Source: JACQKT01 sp038063055 (GTDB lineage Bacteria > Patescibacteriota > Minisyncoccia > UBA6257 > 2-01-FULL-56-20). Taken from it: 39,793 bases of DNA. This document shows positions 7,377 to 15,884 of the stretch, piece by piece (the first letter of the stretch is position 1; each line of letters opens with the position of its first letter). The DNA is taken from positions 1 through 39,793 of the forward strand of contig JBBTVY010000020.1 in the NCBI GenBank assembly GCA_038063055.1, written 5' to 3'. Under the pieces are notes generated by a model. That model saw only the letters and a list, made by a program, of their open reading frames with translations, had not been told where the DNA came from and did no database searches. Position numbers and translations under genes: made by a program.

Positions 7377-8891
7377 TCAAACAATCAACGAATTTAATTT
7401 ATCCAAAGCTTTTTTTATTCTGTTTTCCGTTTCCTTTTTTCCGAGAATTTCCATTATTACGAGCGGATCGGGAGAAGCTTCTTTACCGGAAACGGCTGCT
7501 CTTAGCGGCCAAAAAACGATTCCCCTGCCCCGTTTTTCCGTCAACCCCCGCAACTTCTCGGAAATCTTTTCTTTTTTGAAATCTTCATTTTCGATACCCT
7601 TCAGAATTTCCAAAGATTCATTTAAAGAATTTTTAATTTCCGAAATCGGTTCATTTTTCCATATAATCAATTTCGGCTCGTAATCGGGCAATTTGAAGAA
7701 AAAATCCCCCAAAGACAAAAAATCTTTCAATGTTTTGGCGCGTTCGCGTTCGGCATCCACTATTTTTTCGACAAATTCCGGAGAAGCCTTGATTTTTTCG
7801 GCTTTTAAAAACGGTTCGAGAAGTTTTACTGTTTCGGAGCCGCCGAGCTTTTTTATATTTTGCGAGTTGATCCAGTTTAATTTTTCGACATTGAAAACCG
7901 CCCCCGCTTTTTGAACGCGTTTTATGTCGAATTCTTTTGTTAACTCTTCCAGATTGAGTATTTCGCGGTCGTTTTTTGGATGCCACCCCAGCAGGGCAAG
8001 AAAATTAATAATTGCTTCCGGCAAATAGCCCTGCTCGCGGTAATCCCGCAAAGAAGAATCAAGATAGCGTTTGGACATTTTGCTTCTGTCAGGATTCAAA
8101 ATCAGCGGAATATGCGCGTATTTAAGAGGCCGGAAACCAAAAACTTGCTGAATGAGTATTTGTTTAGGCGTGTTGGATAGATGCTCCTCTCCGCGGATTA
8201 TATGCGTTATTTCCATAAGTTCATCGTCGACGATCGCGGCGAAATTATACAACGGTTCATTAAGGCTTTTTGCGATTATGGTATCGCCTATAAGCGAAGC
8301 ATCGAATTTGACTTTTCCGCGAACCATATCGTTGAATTCTATTTCTTTTTCAGGGGTTACGAAACGTATTACGGAGGATTCTCCGTTTTTTATTTTTTTC
8401 GCGCTTTCTTCGACTGACAGGCCGCGGCATCTTCCCGTGTATTTCGGCGGCAAGCCTTCGGCAAGCATCGTTTGCCGGTCAATGTCCAGCTGTTCCTTCG
8501 AGCAAAAACAAAAATAAGCTTTTTTTTCGCTAAGAAGCTTTTCCAAATGTTTTTTGTAAATTTCAACGCGTTCCGACTGGCGATAAGGCGCGAAAGGCCC
8601 GCCCTTGTCCGGGCCTTCATCCCAATCAATACCAAGCCAGCGAAGATTGTCCAAAATATCTTTTTCGTATTCCGGTTTTGAGCGTTCTTTGTCTGTATCT
8701 TCTATACGCAAAACAAAACTGCCTCCATGCTGGCGCGCGAAGAGCCAGTTAAAAAGAGCGGTTCTTGCCAGGCCTATATGAATAAATCCTGTCGGAGACG
8801 GCGCAATACGGACGCGCACGGGCAACTCGCGGCTTGTTTGCTTGTCCGCAGTCCGTTGAACGGTACTCTCGGTTTCTCGAATGGCCGTCAT
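7377..8891 (-). CDS. gltX: Glutamyl-tRNA synthetase
   Basis: This class I synthetase charges tRNA-Glu (or also tRNA-Gln where amidation is used). The HIGH-type signature is IAPSPTGFIHIGLARTALFNWLFA (about 29-52, quoted here as its core HIGL), IEDTD follows, and the KMSKR loop is at about 255. The C-terminal anticodon-binding domain is present. Length 504 is usual. Start ATG 8891 leaves a 25-residue Arg/Thr-rich lead before the catalytic fold; a later start is possible but none is better placed. It lies between murG and the M23 gene on one strand. No Gat amidotransferase genes are in the window. Confidence 0.93.
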   Translation of the reverse strand: MTAIRETESTVQRTADKQTSRELPVRVRIAPSPTGFIHIGLARTALFNWLFARQHGGSFVLRIEDTDKERSKPEYEKDILDNLRWLGIDWDEGPDKGGPFAPYRQSERVEIYKKHLEKLLSEKKAYFCFCSKEQLDIDRQTMLAEGLPPKYTGRCRGLSVEESAKKIKNGESSVIRFVTPEKEIEFNDMVRGKVKFDASLIGDTIIAKSLNEPLYNFAAIVDDELMEITHIIRGEEHLSNTPKQILIQQVFGFRPLKYAHIPLILNPDRSKMSKRYLDSSLRDYREQGYLPEAIINFLALLGWHPKNDREILNLEELTKEFDIKRVQKAGAVFNVEKLNWINSQNIKKLGGSETVKLLEPFLKAEKIKASPEFVEKIVDAERERAKTLKDFLSLGDFFFKLPDYEPKLIIWKNEPISEIKNSLNESLEILKGIENEDFKKEKISEKLRGLTEKRGRGIVFWPLRAAVSGKEASPDPLVIMEILGKKETENRIKKALDKLNSLIV

Positions 8892-8928
8892 TACGGCATT
8901 TTGTCATATTTTGCTTCAAAAATCCACC

Positions 8929-10068
8929 CTATTCAGACAACATCATTATTTCTTCCGCTACCTTTTCTGCGGCCTGGGGTTTGAAAAATTTTCCGGAAGA
9001 CAGGCTCATTTTTTGCAGAAGTTCCTTGTTTTTTAAGGTTTCCCTGATTTCCCGAAGGAATATTCCCGGCAGAAGATTTGTTTCCTCTATCACCTTAGAG
9101 GCGCCGGCTTTTTCCAGTTCGTAAGCGTTAAAATACTGGTGGTTGTTCGCTGATTCCGAAATCGGTATCAGAATCATCGGTTTGGAAAAAGCGGTTATTT
9201 CAAAAACATTACTGCCCGACCTTGCGACAACCAGGTCCGCCGCCGTCAGCGCAAGTTTTAAATCATTTTGGTTAAGGTACGGCGTCGGCAAATATCTGCT
9301 TTTAGCGACATATTCCAGCTTTATTTGGCTCAGAGCCGCTTCCGATAAATTTTTAACCTCCGAAATATTCGCCTTGCCGGTCTGGTGCAGAATTTGCGTT
9401 TCTTTCATTAAATCTTTCAAAACGGAAAGCACCAAATCATTAAGCAGTTTCGCCCCCTGCGAACCTCCCCAAAAAAGAACGAGGGGCTGTTTCGGGTCGA
9501 AGCCGAGCCGTTCCTTGGCGGATTCCGGGCTCTGGCGATCGTTAAGCAAAGATTTCCGTATCGGATTGCCGACGCAGGCAGTTTTATTTGGGTCGAAATA
9601 ATCAATCGCTTTTTCGAAACTTACGGCTATTCGTTTTGAGAACGGCGCGGAAATAAGATTGTTCAGTCCGGGCTTTGCGTCCGATTCGTGAATAATGACG
9701 GGGATTCTGTAAAATCTTGCGGCTAAAACCACCAGAAAAGCGCCCGTTCCTCCCTTGGAAAACAAAACATTGGGCATAAACCAAAATATTTTGAAAAGCG
9801 CCTGTATGAATCCGAAAATGCCTTTGATAAAATCCGTGAAATTCAAAAATGAAAAATATCTCCTTATTTTTCCGGAAGATATCGGGCTTACTTTAATGCC
9901 GGCGTCTTCCAATTCTTCTTTGTAGACGTCAGCCGGGCCGAAATATCTTATTTCCATTAAAAGTTTTTTTTCTATGGCGACGCGCTCCAGCTCTTCGGCT
10001 ACCGCGATCAAGGGATAAATATGTCCTCCGCTTCCTCCGCCGCTCAAGGCTATTCGCAATTTTTTCAT
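8929..10068 (-). CDS. murG: UDP-GlcNAc--lipid I GlcNAc transferase (MurG)
   Basis: MurG converts lipid I to lipid II on the inner face of the membrane. The glycine-rich donor/acceptor loop SGGGSGGHIYP (about 8-18), the FSKGG motif near 105, HESDAKPGLNN and the C-terminal VARSGSNVFEITAF with ESANNHQ are all present in the expected order. Length 379 is normal for the family. It lies 37 bases upstream of gltX and 73 bases downstream of ftsW, matching the division and cell-wall cluster order seen in many bacteria (ftsW then murG). Confidence 0.95.
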   Translation of the reverse strand: MKKLRIALSGGGSGGHIYPLIAVAEELERVAIEKKLLMEIRYFGPADVYKEELEDAGIKVSPISSGKIRRYFSFLNFTDFIKGIFGFIQALFKIFWFMPNVLFSKGGTGAFLVVLAARFYRIPVIIHESDAKPGLNNLISAPFSKRIAVSFEKAIDYFDPNKTACVGNPIRKSLLNDRQSPESAKERLGFDPKQPLVLFWGGSQGAKLLNDLVLSVLKDLMKETQILHQTGKANISEVKNLSEAALSQIKLEYVAKSRYLPTPYLNQNDLKLALTAADLVVARSGSNVFEITAFSKPMILIPISESANNHQYFNAYELEKAGASKVIEETNLLPGIFLREIRETLKNKELLQKMSLSSGKFFKPQAAEKVAEEIMMLSE

Positions 10069-10141
10069 GATAGATTTTATATTTTAATTTTAATCTTTCG
10101 AAGGCATATCGCAATTATTATTTAACATTTGCGGACTATGA

Positions 10142-11242
10142 TTATACGTATTTTGAAATATTAACCGTAATGCCGCTTGTCGTCAGAAGAACCGCCAGCG
10201 CCGTGCCGCCGTAGCTTACGAACGGCAAGGGCACGCCAGTCAACGGCAAAAGTCCGGAAATAGCTCCCATGTTCACAATGGACTGAAAGGCCAGCAAGCT
10301 GCCGAAACCCACTAAAATCAATTGGCCGAATTTATCGCGCAAATTTTTTGCGAGCCAAAAAAGTCGGAAAACAAAAATTCCGAAAAGAATTACAAGAGTC
10401 CCCGCGCCCACAAATCCCAGTTCTTCCGCGGCAACGGCGAAAATAGAATCGCTCACCGGGTCGGGCAAATAACTGCTCTTGCTCGTGGAACGCCCGTATC
10501 CCACGCCAAACAGCCCTCCCGACCCTATGGCAATTAACGATTGGTCTATCTGATAAGCGGCTCCCGTGATGTCTTTTTGGGGATTAAAAAAAGTCGTTAT
10601 TCTTTGCAGGCGATAAGGCGTCATCAGGATTACCAGGGTAAAGGCCAAAAGCCCGGCCGCAATCACTATGGCTATATGACTCAGCTTGGCTCCGCTTATG
10701 AAATACATCGTCATTCCCGCCGCCATAAGAATTATCACCGTGCTGGTCGCGGGCTGTAAAAAAAGCATGGCTGCGATAAAACCGGAAATCAAAATAAACG
10801 GCATGAAACCGGTCCAAAAATCGCCGCTTCTGTTCATTTTAGGATTACTTAACCATGCCGCCAAATACAGAATAAAAGCCAATTTGACTATTTCGGCGGG
10901 CTGGAAAACTATCGGTCCGATTTTGAGCCAGCGCGAGGCGCCTCCCGCAGAAACACCCATTTGAGTAAAAACCAAAGACAAAAGTATGAGGCTGAATATC
11001 AAAAAAGCGAAAGAAGCGACCCGGTAATTTTTATAAGGTATGAAATAAGCCGCCAGAAATCCCAATAAACCGAAAGACAAGCCGAATAAAATCTGGTGTT
11101 TCAGATAATAATAACTGTCGTTGAATTTTATCCTGCTAAGTTCCGAAGAAGCGCTTGCCAAAATAACCAGGCCGGCAACCGTAAGCACGAAAATAACGCT
11201 TATTAAAAGATAGTCGGGACTATGGCTTTTTTTAAAAAACAT
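10142..11242 (-). CDS. ftsW: SEDS lipid II polymerase FtsW
   Basis: A polytopic membrane protein of 366 residues with about ten transmembrane helices. SEDS hallmarks are visible: GASRWLKIGPIVFQPAEIVKLA (core QPAE), LQPATSTV, the AAEELGFVG loop and LPLTGVPLPFVSYGG near the C-terminus. FtsW polymerises glycan strands at the septum together with a class B penicillin-binding protein, which is not in this window. RodA is the alternative, but the murG neighbour favours FtsW. It starts at ATG 11242, 29 bases after the amidohydrolase stop. Confidence 0.92.
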   Translation of the reverse strand: MFFKKSHSPDYLLISVIFVLTVAGLVILASASSELSRIKFNDSYYYLKHQILFGLSFGLLGFLAAYFIPYKNYRVASFAFLIFSLILLSLVFTQMGVSAGGASRWLKIGPIVFQPAEIVKLAFILYLAAWLSNPKMNRSGDFWTGFMPFILISGFIAAMLFLQPATSTVIILMAAGMTMYFISGAKLSHIAIVIAAGLLAFTLVILMTPYRLQRITTFFNPQKDITGAAYQIDQSLIAIGSGGLFGVGYGRSTSKSSYLPDPVSDSIFAVAAEELGFVGAGTLVILFGIFVFRLFWLAKNLRDKFGQLILVGFGSLLAFQSIVNMGAISGLLPLTGVPLPFVSYGGTALAVLLTTSGITVNISKYV

Positions 11243-11271
11243 ATCTTTAAATATTGAATGACCCGGAACAG

Positions 11272-12783
11272 TTATCCGTCGTATCTTCGCAAAACTTTGC
11301 CGGCGCGGGTACCCTGGAAAATTCCTTCTTTTACCGCAGTTTTTCCGTTGACAATGACGAATTTAATTTCATTGTTTTTGAAGATGGCCAGGTCAGCGAA
11401 GTTACCTTCTTTCAACTCTCCCCTTCCATGAAGGCCGAATTTTTTTGCGGGAACAAGAGTTATCTTTTTTATGGCGTCCTCGAGGGGCATGAGATTTTCG
11501 TTCTCGGCCATTGAAAGAAATTTTGTGAAAGTGGAAGTCGCCCTCTCCGGTTTAAGGGCCTTGTCGGAACTTTTTTCATGAGAGCTGGCCGCGTTGGAGG
11601 CTATCAGGGAACGGGGATGTGAAATCGCCGATTTAATGAGTCTTTCGCTGATATTTTTGTGAAAAACAACCGCCTGAAGTTTGGTTGTAATCATTAGCTG
11701 AAGCAGCGCCTTTTTGGAGTCATTGGTGCCGTAAATTGTTTTAAGCTCTTTTAATGAATGTCCGACAACCGCTTCGTTTTTTGTCGCCCTGGAAACAAGG
11801 AAGTTTTCTGGCGCCACCGCGGGAAGTTCCTTTAAAATTTTTGAGCTTTGCCATTCGTCCTGAATAAGCAAATTCATCATTTCCAGATTTTCGCGCTGCG
11901 CCCATTCCGGCAGAAAAGTGTAAAGCGGCACTATGGTCGAATCGAACGGATAAACATCGAAATGAAAATCCTTGTTTGCGGGCAGGCGCCCCAATTCTTC
12001 AAGCGCTTTTTCGTATCCTTTTTCTTCTCCCAGGCGCGGCATAAAATGGCTGATTAAAGTTTTCACTCCTGTTTCGTTGAAAATTTTCAGCGTTTCTCCA
12101 ACCGATTCGGACAGTCCCTCGCCGCCTTTCCTCAGGTGGGTCGCGTAAACACCGTTGAAACTTTTAACGGCCTTCAAAAGAGTTTTTATTTCCTGATACG
12201 GAGTGTTTCTGCCGTGGAGATACCCGAGGCCGGTTGAAAGCCCCAATCCCCCTTCCGCCAAAGACCGCTTTAAAATTTCGGAAAAAACTCCGAGTTCGTT
12301 TTTTGTCAGGGCTCTTTGTGATTCGCCTATGATTGACCTTCTGATTGTCGAATGTCCTATCATCGTTCCGAAGTTCACGCCCAATTTCAGCTTTTCCAGC
12401 ATCGTCAAATATTCTTTGACGGAGTTCCAGCCGACATTCATCTTGCCGATGTCGGTCCATTTCCGAATCGATTCCAGGCTTCCGTAAATAAGCGGAGCGA
12501 GAGAAGAACCGCATTGCCCGCCGATGATGGTTGTTACTCCTTGTTTGAGAAAATCCTCCTGCGAGGGGTCGTCGAAGAGCGTCAAATAGTGGTCGGAATC
12601 CGTGTCTATGTCTATGAACCCCGGACTGGCGTAAGCTCCCTGGCCGTCTATTGTTTCGTCGGCGCCCTTGGAGGAAAAATTTCCAAAAGCGGAAATCTTG
12701 TCGCCGCTTATGAAAATGTCGGTCCGGGGCGGCAATTCGCGCGCGGAACCGAGTGGCTGCACGTTTTTTATGAGAAGTGTCAT
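11272..12783 (-). CDS. D-aminoacylase-like amidohydrolase with altered metal motif
   Basis: The order of motifs fits N-acyl-D-amino-acid deacylases: SPGFIDIDTDSDHYL (53-67), GGQCGSS with Cys91, GLSTGLGY, YATHLRKGG, LISHFMP and DVYPFDST. In the characterised enzymes the first motif carries HxH metal ligands. Here both positions are Asp (Asp60, Asp62), with His65 nearby, while the Cys and the two later His ligands remain. It may still bind one zinc, or may act on another substrate. Its position beside ftsW and murG suggests processing of D-amino-acid-containing wall peptides, which is inference. Length 503 is usual. Confidence 0.8.
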   Translation of the reverse strand: MTLLIKNVQPLGSARELPPRTDIFISGDKISAFGNFSSKGADETIDGQGAYASPGFIDIDTDSDHYLTLFDDPSQEDFLKQGVTTIIGGQCGSSLAPLIYGSLESIRKWTDIGKMNVGWNSVKEYLTMLEKLKLGVNFGTMIGHSTIRRSIIGESQRALTKNELGVFSEILKRSLAEGGLGLSTGLGYLHGRNTPYQEIKTLLKAVKSFNGVYATHLRKGGEGLSESVGETLKIFNETGVKTLISHFMPRLGEEKGYEKALEELGRLPANKDFHFDVYPFDSTIVPLYTFLPEWAQRENLEMMNLLIQDEWQSSKILKELPAVAPENFLVSRATKNEAVVGHSLKELKTIYGTNDSKKALLQLMITTKLQAVVFHKNISERLIKSAISHPRSLIASNAASSHEKSSDKALKPERATSTFTKFLSMAENENLMPLEDAIKKITLVPAKKFGLHGRGELKEGNFADLAIFKNNEIKFVIVNGKTAVKEGIFQGTRAGKVLRRYDG

Positions 12784-12839
12784 CAGCCCTAATTATAACA
12801 GGGTTGATTTTTCTCTTCCTGAACGAGTTTCAACAGGTC

Positions 12840-13724
12840 CTACTTTTCGGTAAAAATTTTAAGTTTTCCGTTGTCGATATAAGCCGTAATTCCTCCGTTT
12901 TTATCCGTTCTGAAGACTGCGGACGAAACAAGGGAAAGTCTTTGCAGGGTTTCCTGCGTTGGATGGCCGTAATTATTGCGACCACCAACTCCGATAACCG
13001 CGACTTTCGGCTTAACCGCGTCCAGAAACTGGCTTGACGATGAAAATTTTGAGCCGTGATGAGCCACTTTTAGGATGTCCGCGTTCAGGTCGAAATTTTT
13101 TGCCAGATATTTTTCCGTTTCGGCGCCGATGTCGGCCGTTAGTAAAACTCTCAACCCGCGCGATTCGACAAGTTCAACCAATCCTGTGTCGTTTAGTTCG
13201 GCGCTTTGCAGTAGACCTTGGTTGGGCGATAAAAAGTCAATCCTGCTTTGAGCGTTTTTTATCTTGTCTCCCGCTCCGAGCGCGATAAGCGGAATGCCGC
13301 GCTCTTTTATTTTATTTATTAATTCCTGCCATTCTTCGACGTTCGGGTCGCCGGAGCGTCCGTTATAAATGAAAGCCCCAATCCTGTACCGGTCCACCAA
13401 ATAACGGAATCCGTTGAAGTGGTCCAATTGGGGATGGGAAATTATCGCCAGGTCGATGTACTTGTCGCCGAGCGCTGAAGTTTTTTCCAATTCTCCGAGA
13501 ATTTTTGAATCGGGGCCGGCATCCGTCAAAATTTTCACATTACCCGGAAAGATAACGAGTTCGGCATCACCCTGGCCGACATCGAGAAAATGAATTCCGG
13601 CTTTATCGGCGATTTTTGCGAATAAAATATTATACCAGACAAAAAAATCAGCGGCTAAAAAAAGCGACAGAAATATAAAAACAAAACCGTTTAATTTAGC
13701 GCCCAATTCGCCGTTTTCAGACAT
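12840..13724 (-). CDS. ComEC-type metallo-beta-lactamase-fold hydrolase (separate subunit)
   Basis: One N-terminal hydrophobic segment (about 12-35) is followed by the metallo-beta-lactamase fold seen at the C-terminus of ComEC/Rec2: HFLDVGQGDAELV, the metal motif SHPQLDHFNG, AHHGSKFSS and GHPTQETL. In ComEC proteins this domain is thought to degrade the non-transported DNA strand. Here it is a separate 294-residue protein directly downstream of the membrane channel gene (23-bp gap), in the same N-to-C order as the fused protein. The membrane segment probably keeps it on the outer face of the membrane. Confidence 0.88.
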   Translation of the reverse strand: MSENGELGAKLNGFVFIFLSLFLAADFFVWYNILFAKIADKAGIHFLDVGQGDAELVIFPGNVKILTDAGPDSKILGELEKTSALGDKYIDLAIISHPQLDHFNGFRYLVDRYRIGAFIYNGRSGDPNVEEWQELINKIKERGIPLIALGAGDKIKNAQSRIDFLSPNQGLLQSAELNDTGLVELVESRGLRVLLTADIGAETEKYLAKNFDLNADILKVAHHGSKFSSSSQFLDAVKPKVAVIGVGGRNNYGHPTQETLQRLSLVSSAVFRTDKNGGITAYIDNGKLKIFTEK

Positions 13725-13747
13725 GAGATGAAATTACCGACATTATA

Positions 13748-15175
13748 TCACAATTTTTCTTTAATATTGGCGGCCGGCATCGGTACTTTTTTCTGTAAAA
13801 TCACGAAAGCTATAAGGCCGAAATAATAAATGGCGAAGAAAAGCCACGAATTGAAACTCGTGAAAACCGGCATGCTCCAGTCGGAAAAAAATTTTATGAC
13901 GCCCAATTCGTACCGCAATAAAATATTTTCCAAAAAAGAAATTATGAAAGCGGAATAATAAAAGAGCCATCCGAAAGCGGCCAAAATGAAACCCAAAAGC
14001 ATGGTTATCGGCACCAACTCGAGAATCAATATATTCGCCGCGATGCTTGTCAGGGAAAAATTTCCGAAAACGCTTATAAGAATCGGAGCCACAGCAAGCT
14101 GAGCGGAAAGCGTCGTAACCGCGTTTTCCCGCCAGGACATGAAGCTTTTGGAATTTTCTTCCATGCCGAATAATTTGTTTATGGCTGGAGCAAGATAAAC
14201 TATTCCGATGAGGCTTAAAAATGAAAGTTCGAATCCAACGTCAAAAAATATTCCGGGATCGGCCAAAACCATCGCCGCGGCCGTCAGGACGATTGCGTTC
14301 CGGGGGTTGTATCTTTTGCCGGCTTCTTTTGCCAAAAGCGCTAAAAAACCCATTATCGAAGCCCTTACTACGGAAGCTTCGGCGCCCACCATCAATATAA
14401 AAAGACAGATTGTCGCGCCGGTCAGCCAGAAAGTCAGACGTCGCGAAAGCCAATATCCGAAGACGGCGGCAACCACTATAACCAATATCGTTATGTTATA
14501 TCCGGAAAGGGCAACCAGGTGCGTTGTGCCGCTGAGCGACATTTCTTTTTTGAATTTATCGGTAAAATCTCCGCGCCAGCCAAGCGTCAGGCCGCTTAAA
14601 AGCGCGGCGGAATCGCTCGGCAGAAATTTTTTAAATTGCAGAATAATGGACTTTTTAAAATTCAGAAGGTTTTCTTTCAGCCAAAAACCGCGGTGCTCTG
14701 CGGTAATTTTTAATTTCGGGAAAAATGAAACAGGTTCCTGATTTTTGGAAGATGGTTCTTTTATTTCCCCTGTCGCCTCAACGATGTCCCCGTAGTTGAG
14801 TTCCGGAGAAACGGGGGCAATAACGGAAATCTCGCCGGTGAACGGCGCGTCAAGTTCAATGGTTATTTTCTGAAATTTTTCGCTTAATTTCGGCTCTCGC
14901 GAAACAACGCCAGAAAACACGATATTTTTGTCGAATGTTATTTTATGGCCGGATTCCTTGAAGTTGAAGAAAAAGCCGTAATAAAAAATTCCGAAAGCAA
15001 AGATAGAGATAAAAAACAACGCGGTATTCCACTCGCATTTTACTATGAAAGAAAAAATAAAAACGGCGGCGCCGAAAAACAAAACCGCCCAAACGGCGGT
15101 TAAATCGAATCCTGTAGCCAGTATTCCGGCTAGAAATGACAATGCTCCGTAAAAAGCTATATTGTAAATCGGCAT
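13748..15175 (-). CDS. comEC: ComEC DNA-uptake channel, membrane part
   Basis: This 475-residue polytopic protein has the N-terminal soluble ComEC domain (about 60-165, after two helices) and the Competence domain with LLSGLTLGWRGDF, HLVALSGYNITIL (about 205-225) and the helix-rich segment VGAEASVVRASIMG. It forms the inner-membrane channel that brings single-stranded DNA into the cell during natural transformation. The beta-lactamase-fold domain normally fused at the C-terminus is encoded by the next gene instead. trmD ends 13 bases upstream. No ComEA or type IV pilus genes are in the window. Confidence 0.9.
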   Translation of the reverse strand: MPIYNIAFYGALSFLAGILATGFDLTAVWAVLFFGAAVFIFSFIVKCEWNTALFFISIFAFGIFYYGFFFNFKESGHKITFDKNIVFSGVVSREPKLSEKFQKITIELDAPFTGEISVIAPVSPELNYGDIVEATGEIKEPSSKNQEPVSFFPKLKITAEHRGFWLKENLLNFKKSIILQFKKFLPSDSAALLSGLTLGWRGDFTDKFKKEMSLSGTTHLVALSGYNITILVIVVAAVFGYWLSRRLTFWLTGATICLFILMVGAEASVVRASIMGFLALLAKEAGKRYNPRNAIVLTAAAMVLADPGIFFDVGFELSFLSLIGIVYLAPAINKLFGMEENSKSFMSWRENAVTTLSAQLAVAPILISVFGNFSLTSIAANILILELVPITMLLGFILAAFGWLFYYSAFIISFLENILLRYELGVIKFFSDWSMPVFTSFNSWLFFAIYYFGLIAFVILQKKVPMPAANIKEKL

Positions 15176-15188
15176 ATCGCCAATAAAA

Positions 15189-15860
15189 TTATTTTCTGAA
15201 TTCTTTTATTTTTTTATGATGTCCCGATAATAGGATTTTCGGCACGCTCCAGGGCTTAGCTCCTTTTTTGGGAACAAATTCCGCTGGTCTCGTGTAGGCG
15301 GCGTAAGACCCTTTTATTTCCTCCAAAGATTCCATTTTTCCGAGAAAACCGGGAATGAAACGGCTTACGGTTTCCATAAGAACCATGGCGGCAAGTTCTC
15401 CGCCGTTCAAAACGTAATCGCCTATCGAAATTTCTTCGTCGACTATGTATTTAGCGACCCTTTCGTCGACCCCCTCATAGCGTCCGCAAATTAAAATAAG
15501 CCCGTCGTATTTGGAAAGCCGCTTGGCTGTCTCGGCGTCCAATTTTTTTCCACGCGTCGAAAAAAGTATCGTACGTACTTTTGATTTTTGATTTTTCCTG
15601 CCCGCCGAAGCCTCGGCGCAGGCGGGGATTTTTGATTTTACAAATTGAACCGCCCGATATATAGGTTCAATTTGTAGCACCATTCCCGGCCCGCCGCCGT
15701 ACGGCCGGTCATCGACTTTCTTGTGCCTGTTCAGGGAATAATCTCTGATGTCGTGCGTTTTGATTTTAATAATCCCCTTCTTTACGGCGCGCCTGATTAA
15801 AGATTCGTTCAGATACGAATCGAAAATATCCGGAAATATGGTCAAAATATCAAAGCGCAT
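15189..15860 (-). CDS. trmD: tRNA (guanine-N1)-methyltransferase TrmD
   Basis: TrmD methylates G37 of tRNAs read by CNN codons using S-adenosylmethionine. The motifs MRFDILTIFPDIF, DDRPYGGGPGMV, LICGRYEGVDERV and SIGDYVLNGGELA form the knotted SPOUT domain. The C-terminal GSYAAYTRPAEF segment binds tRNA. Length 223 is slightly short. Residues about 77-90 contain a palindrome-encoded insert (IPACAEASAGRK) between the substrate loop and the next strand, without loss of frame. The gene precedes comEC with a 13-bp gap. Confidence 0.95.
   Translation of the reverse strand: MRFDILTIFPDIFDSYLNESLIRRAVKKGIIKIKTHDIRDYSLNRHKKVDDRPYGGGPGMVLQIEPIYRAVQFVKSKIPACAEASAGRKNQKSKVRTILFSTRGKKLDAETAKRLSKYDGLILICGRYEGVDERVAKYIVDEEISIGDYVLNGGELAAMVLMETVSRFIPGFLGKMESLEEIKGSYAAYTRPAEFVPKKGAKPWSVPKILLSGHHKKIKEFRK
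15601..15626. repeat. Palindromic element inside trmD
   Basis: CCCGCC (15601-15606) and GGCGGG (15621-15626) enclose CCGA/TCGG. Short TTTTTGATTTT words lie on both sides. It is read as ACAEASAG in TrmD, at a loop where other family members are shorter. Confidence 0.7.
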
Positions 15861-15884
15861 CCGAAAAATTTTCTCTGTTCAATT

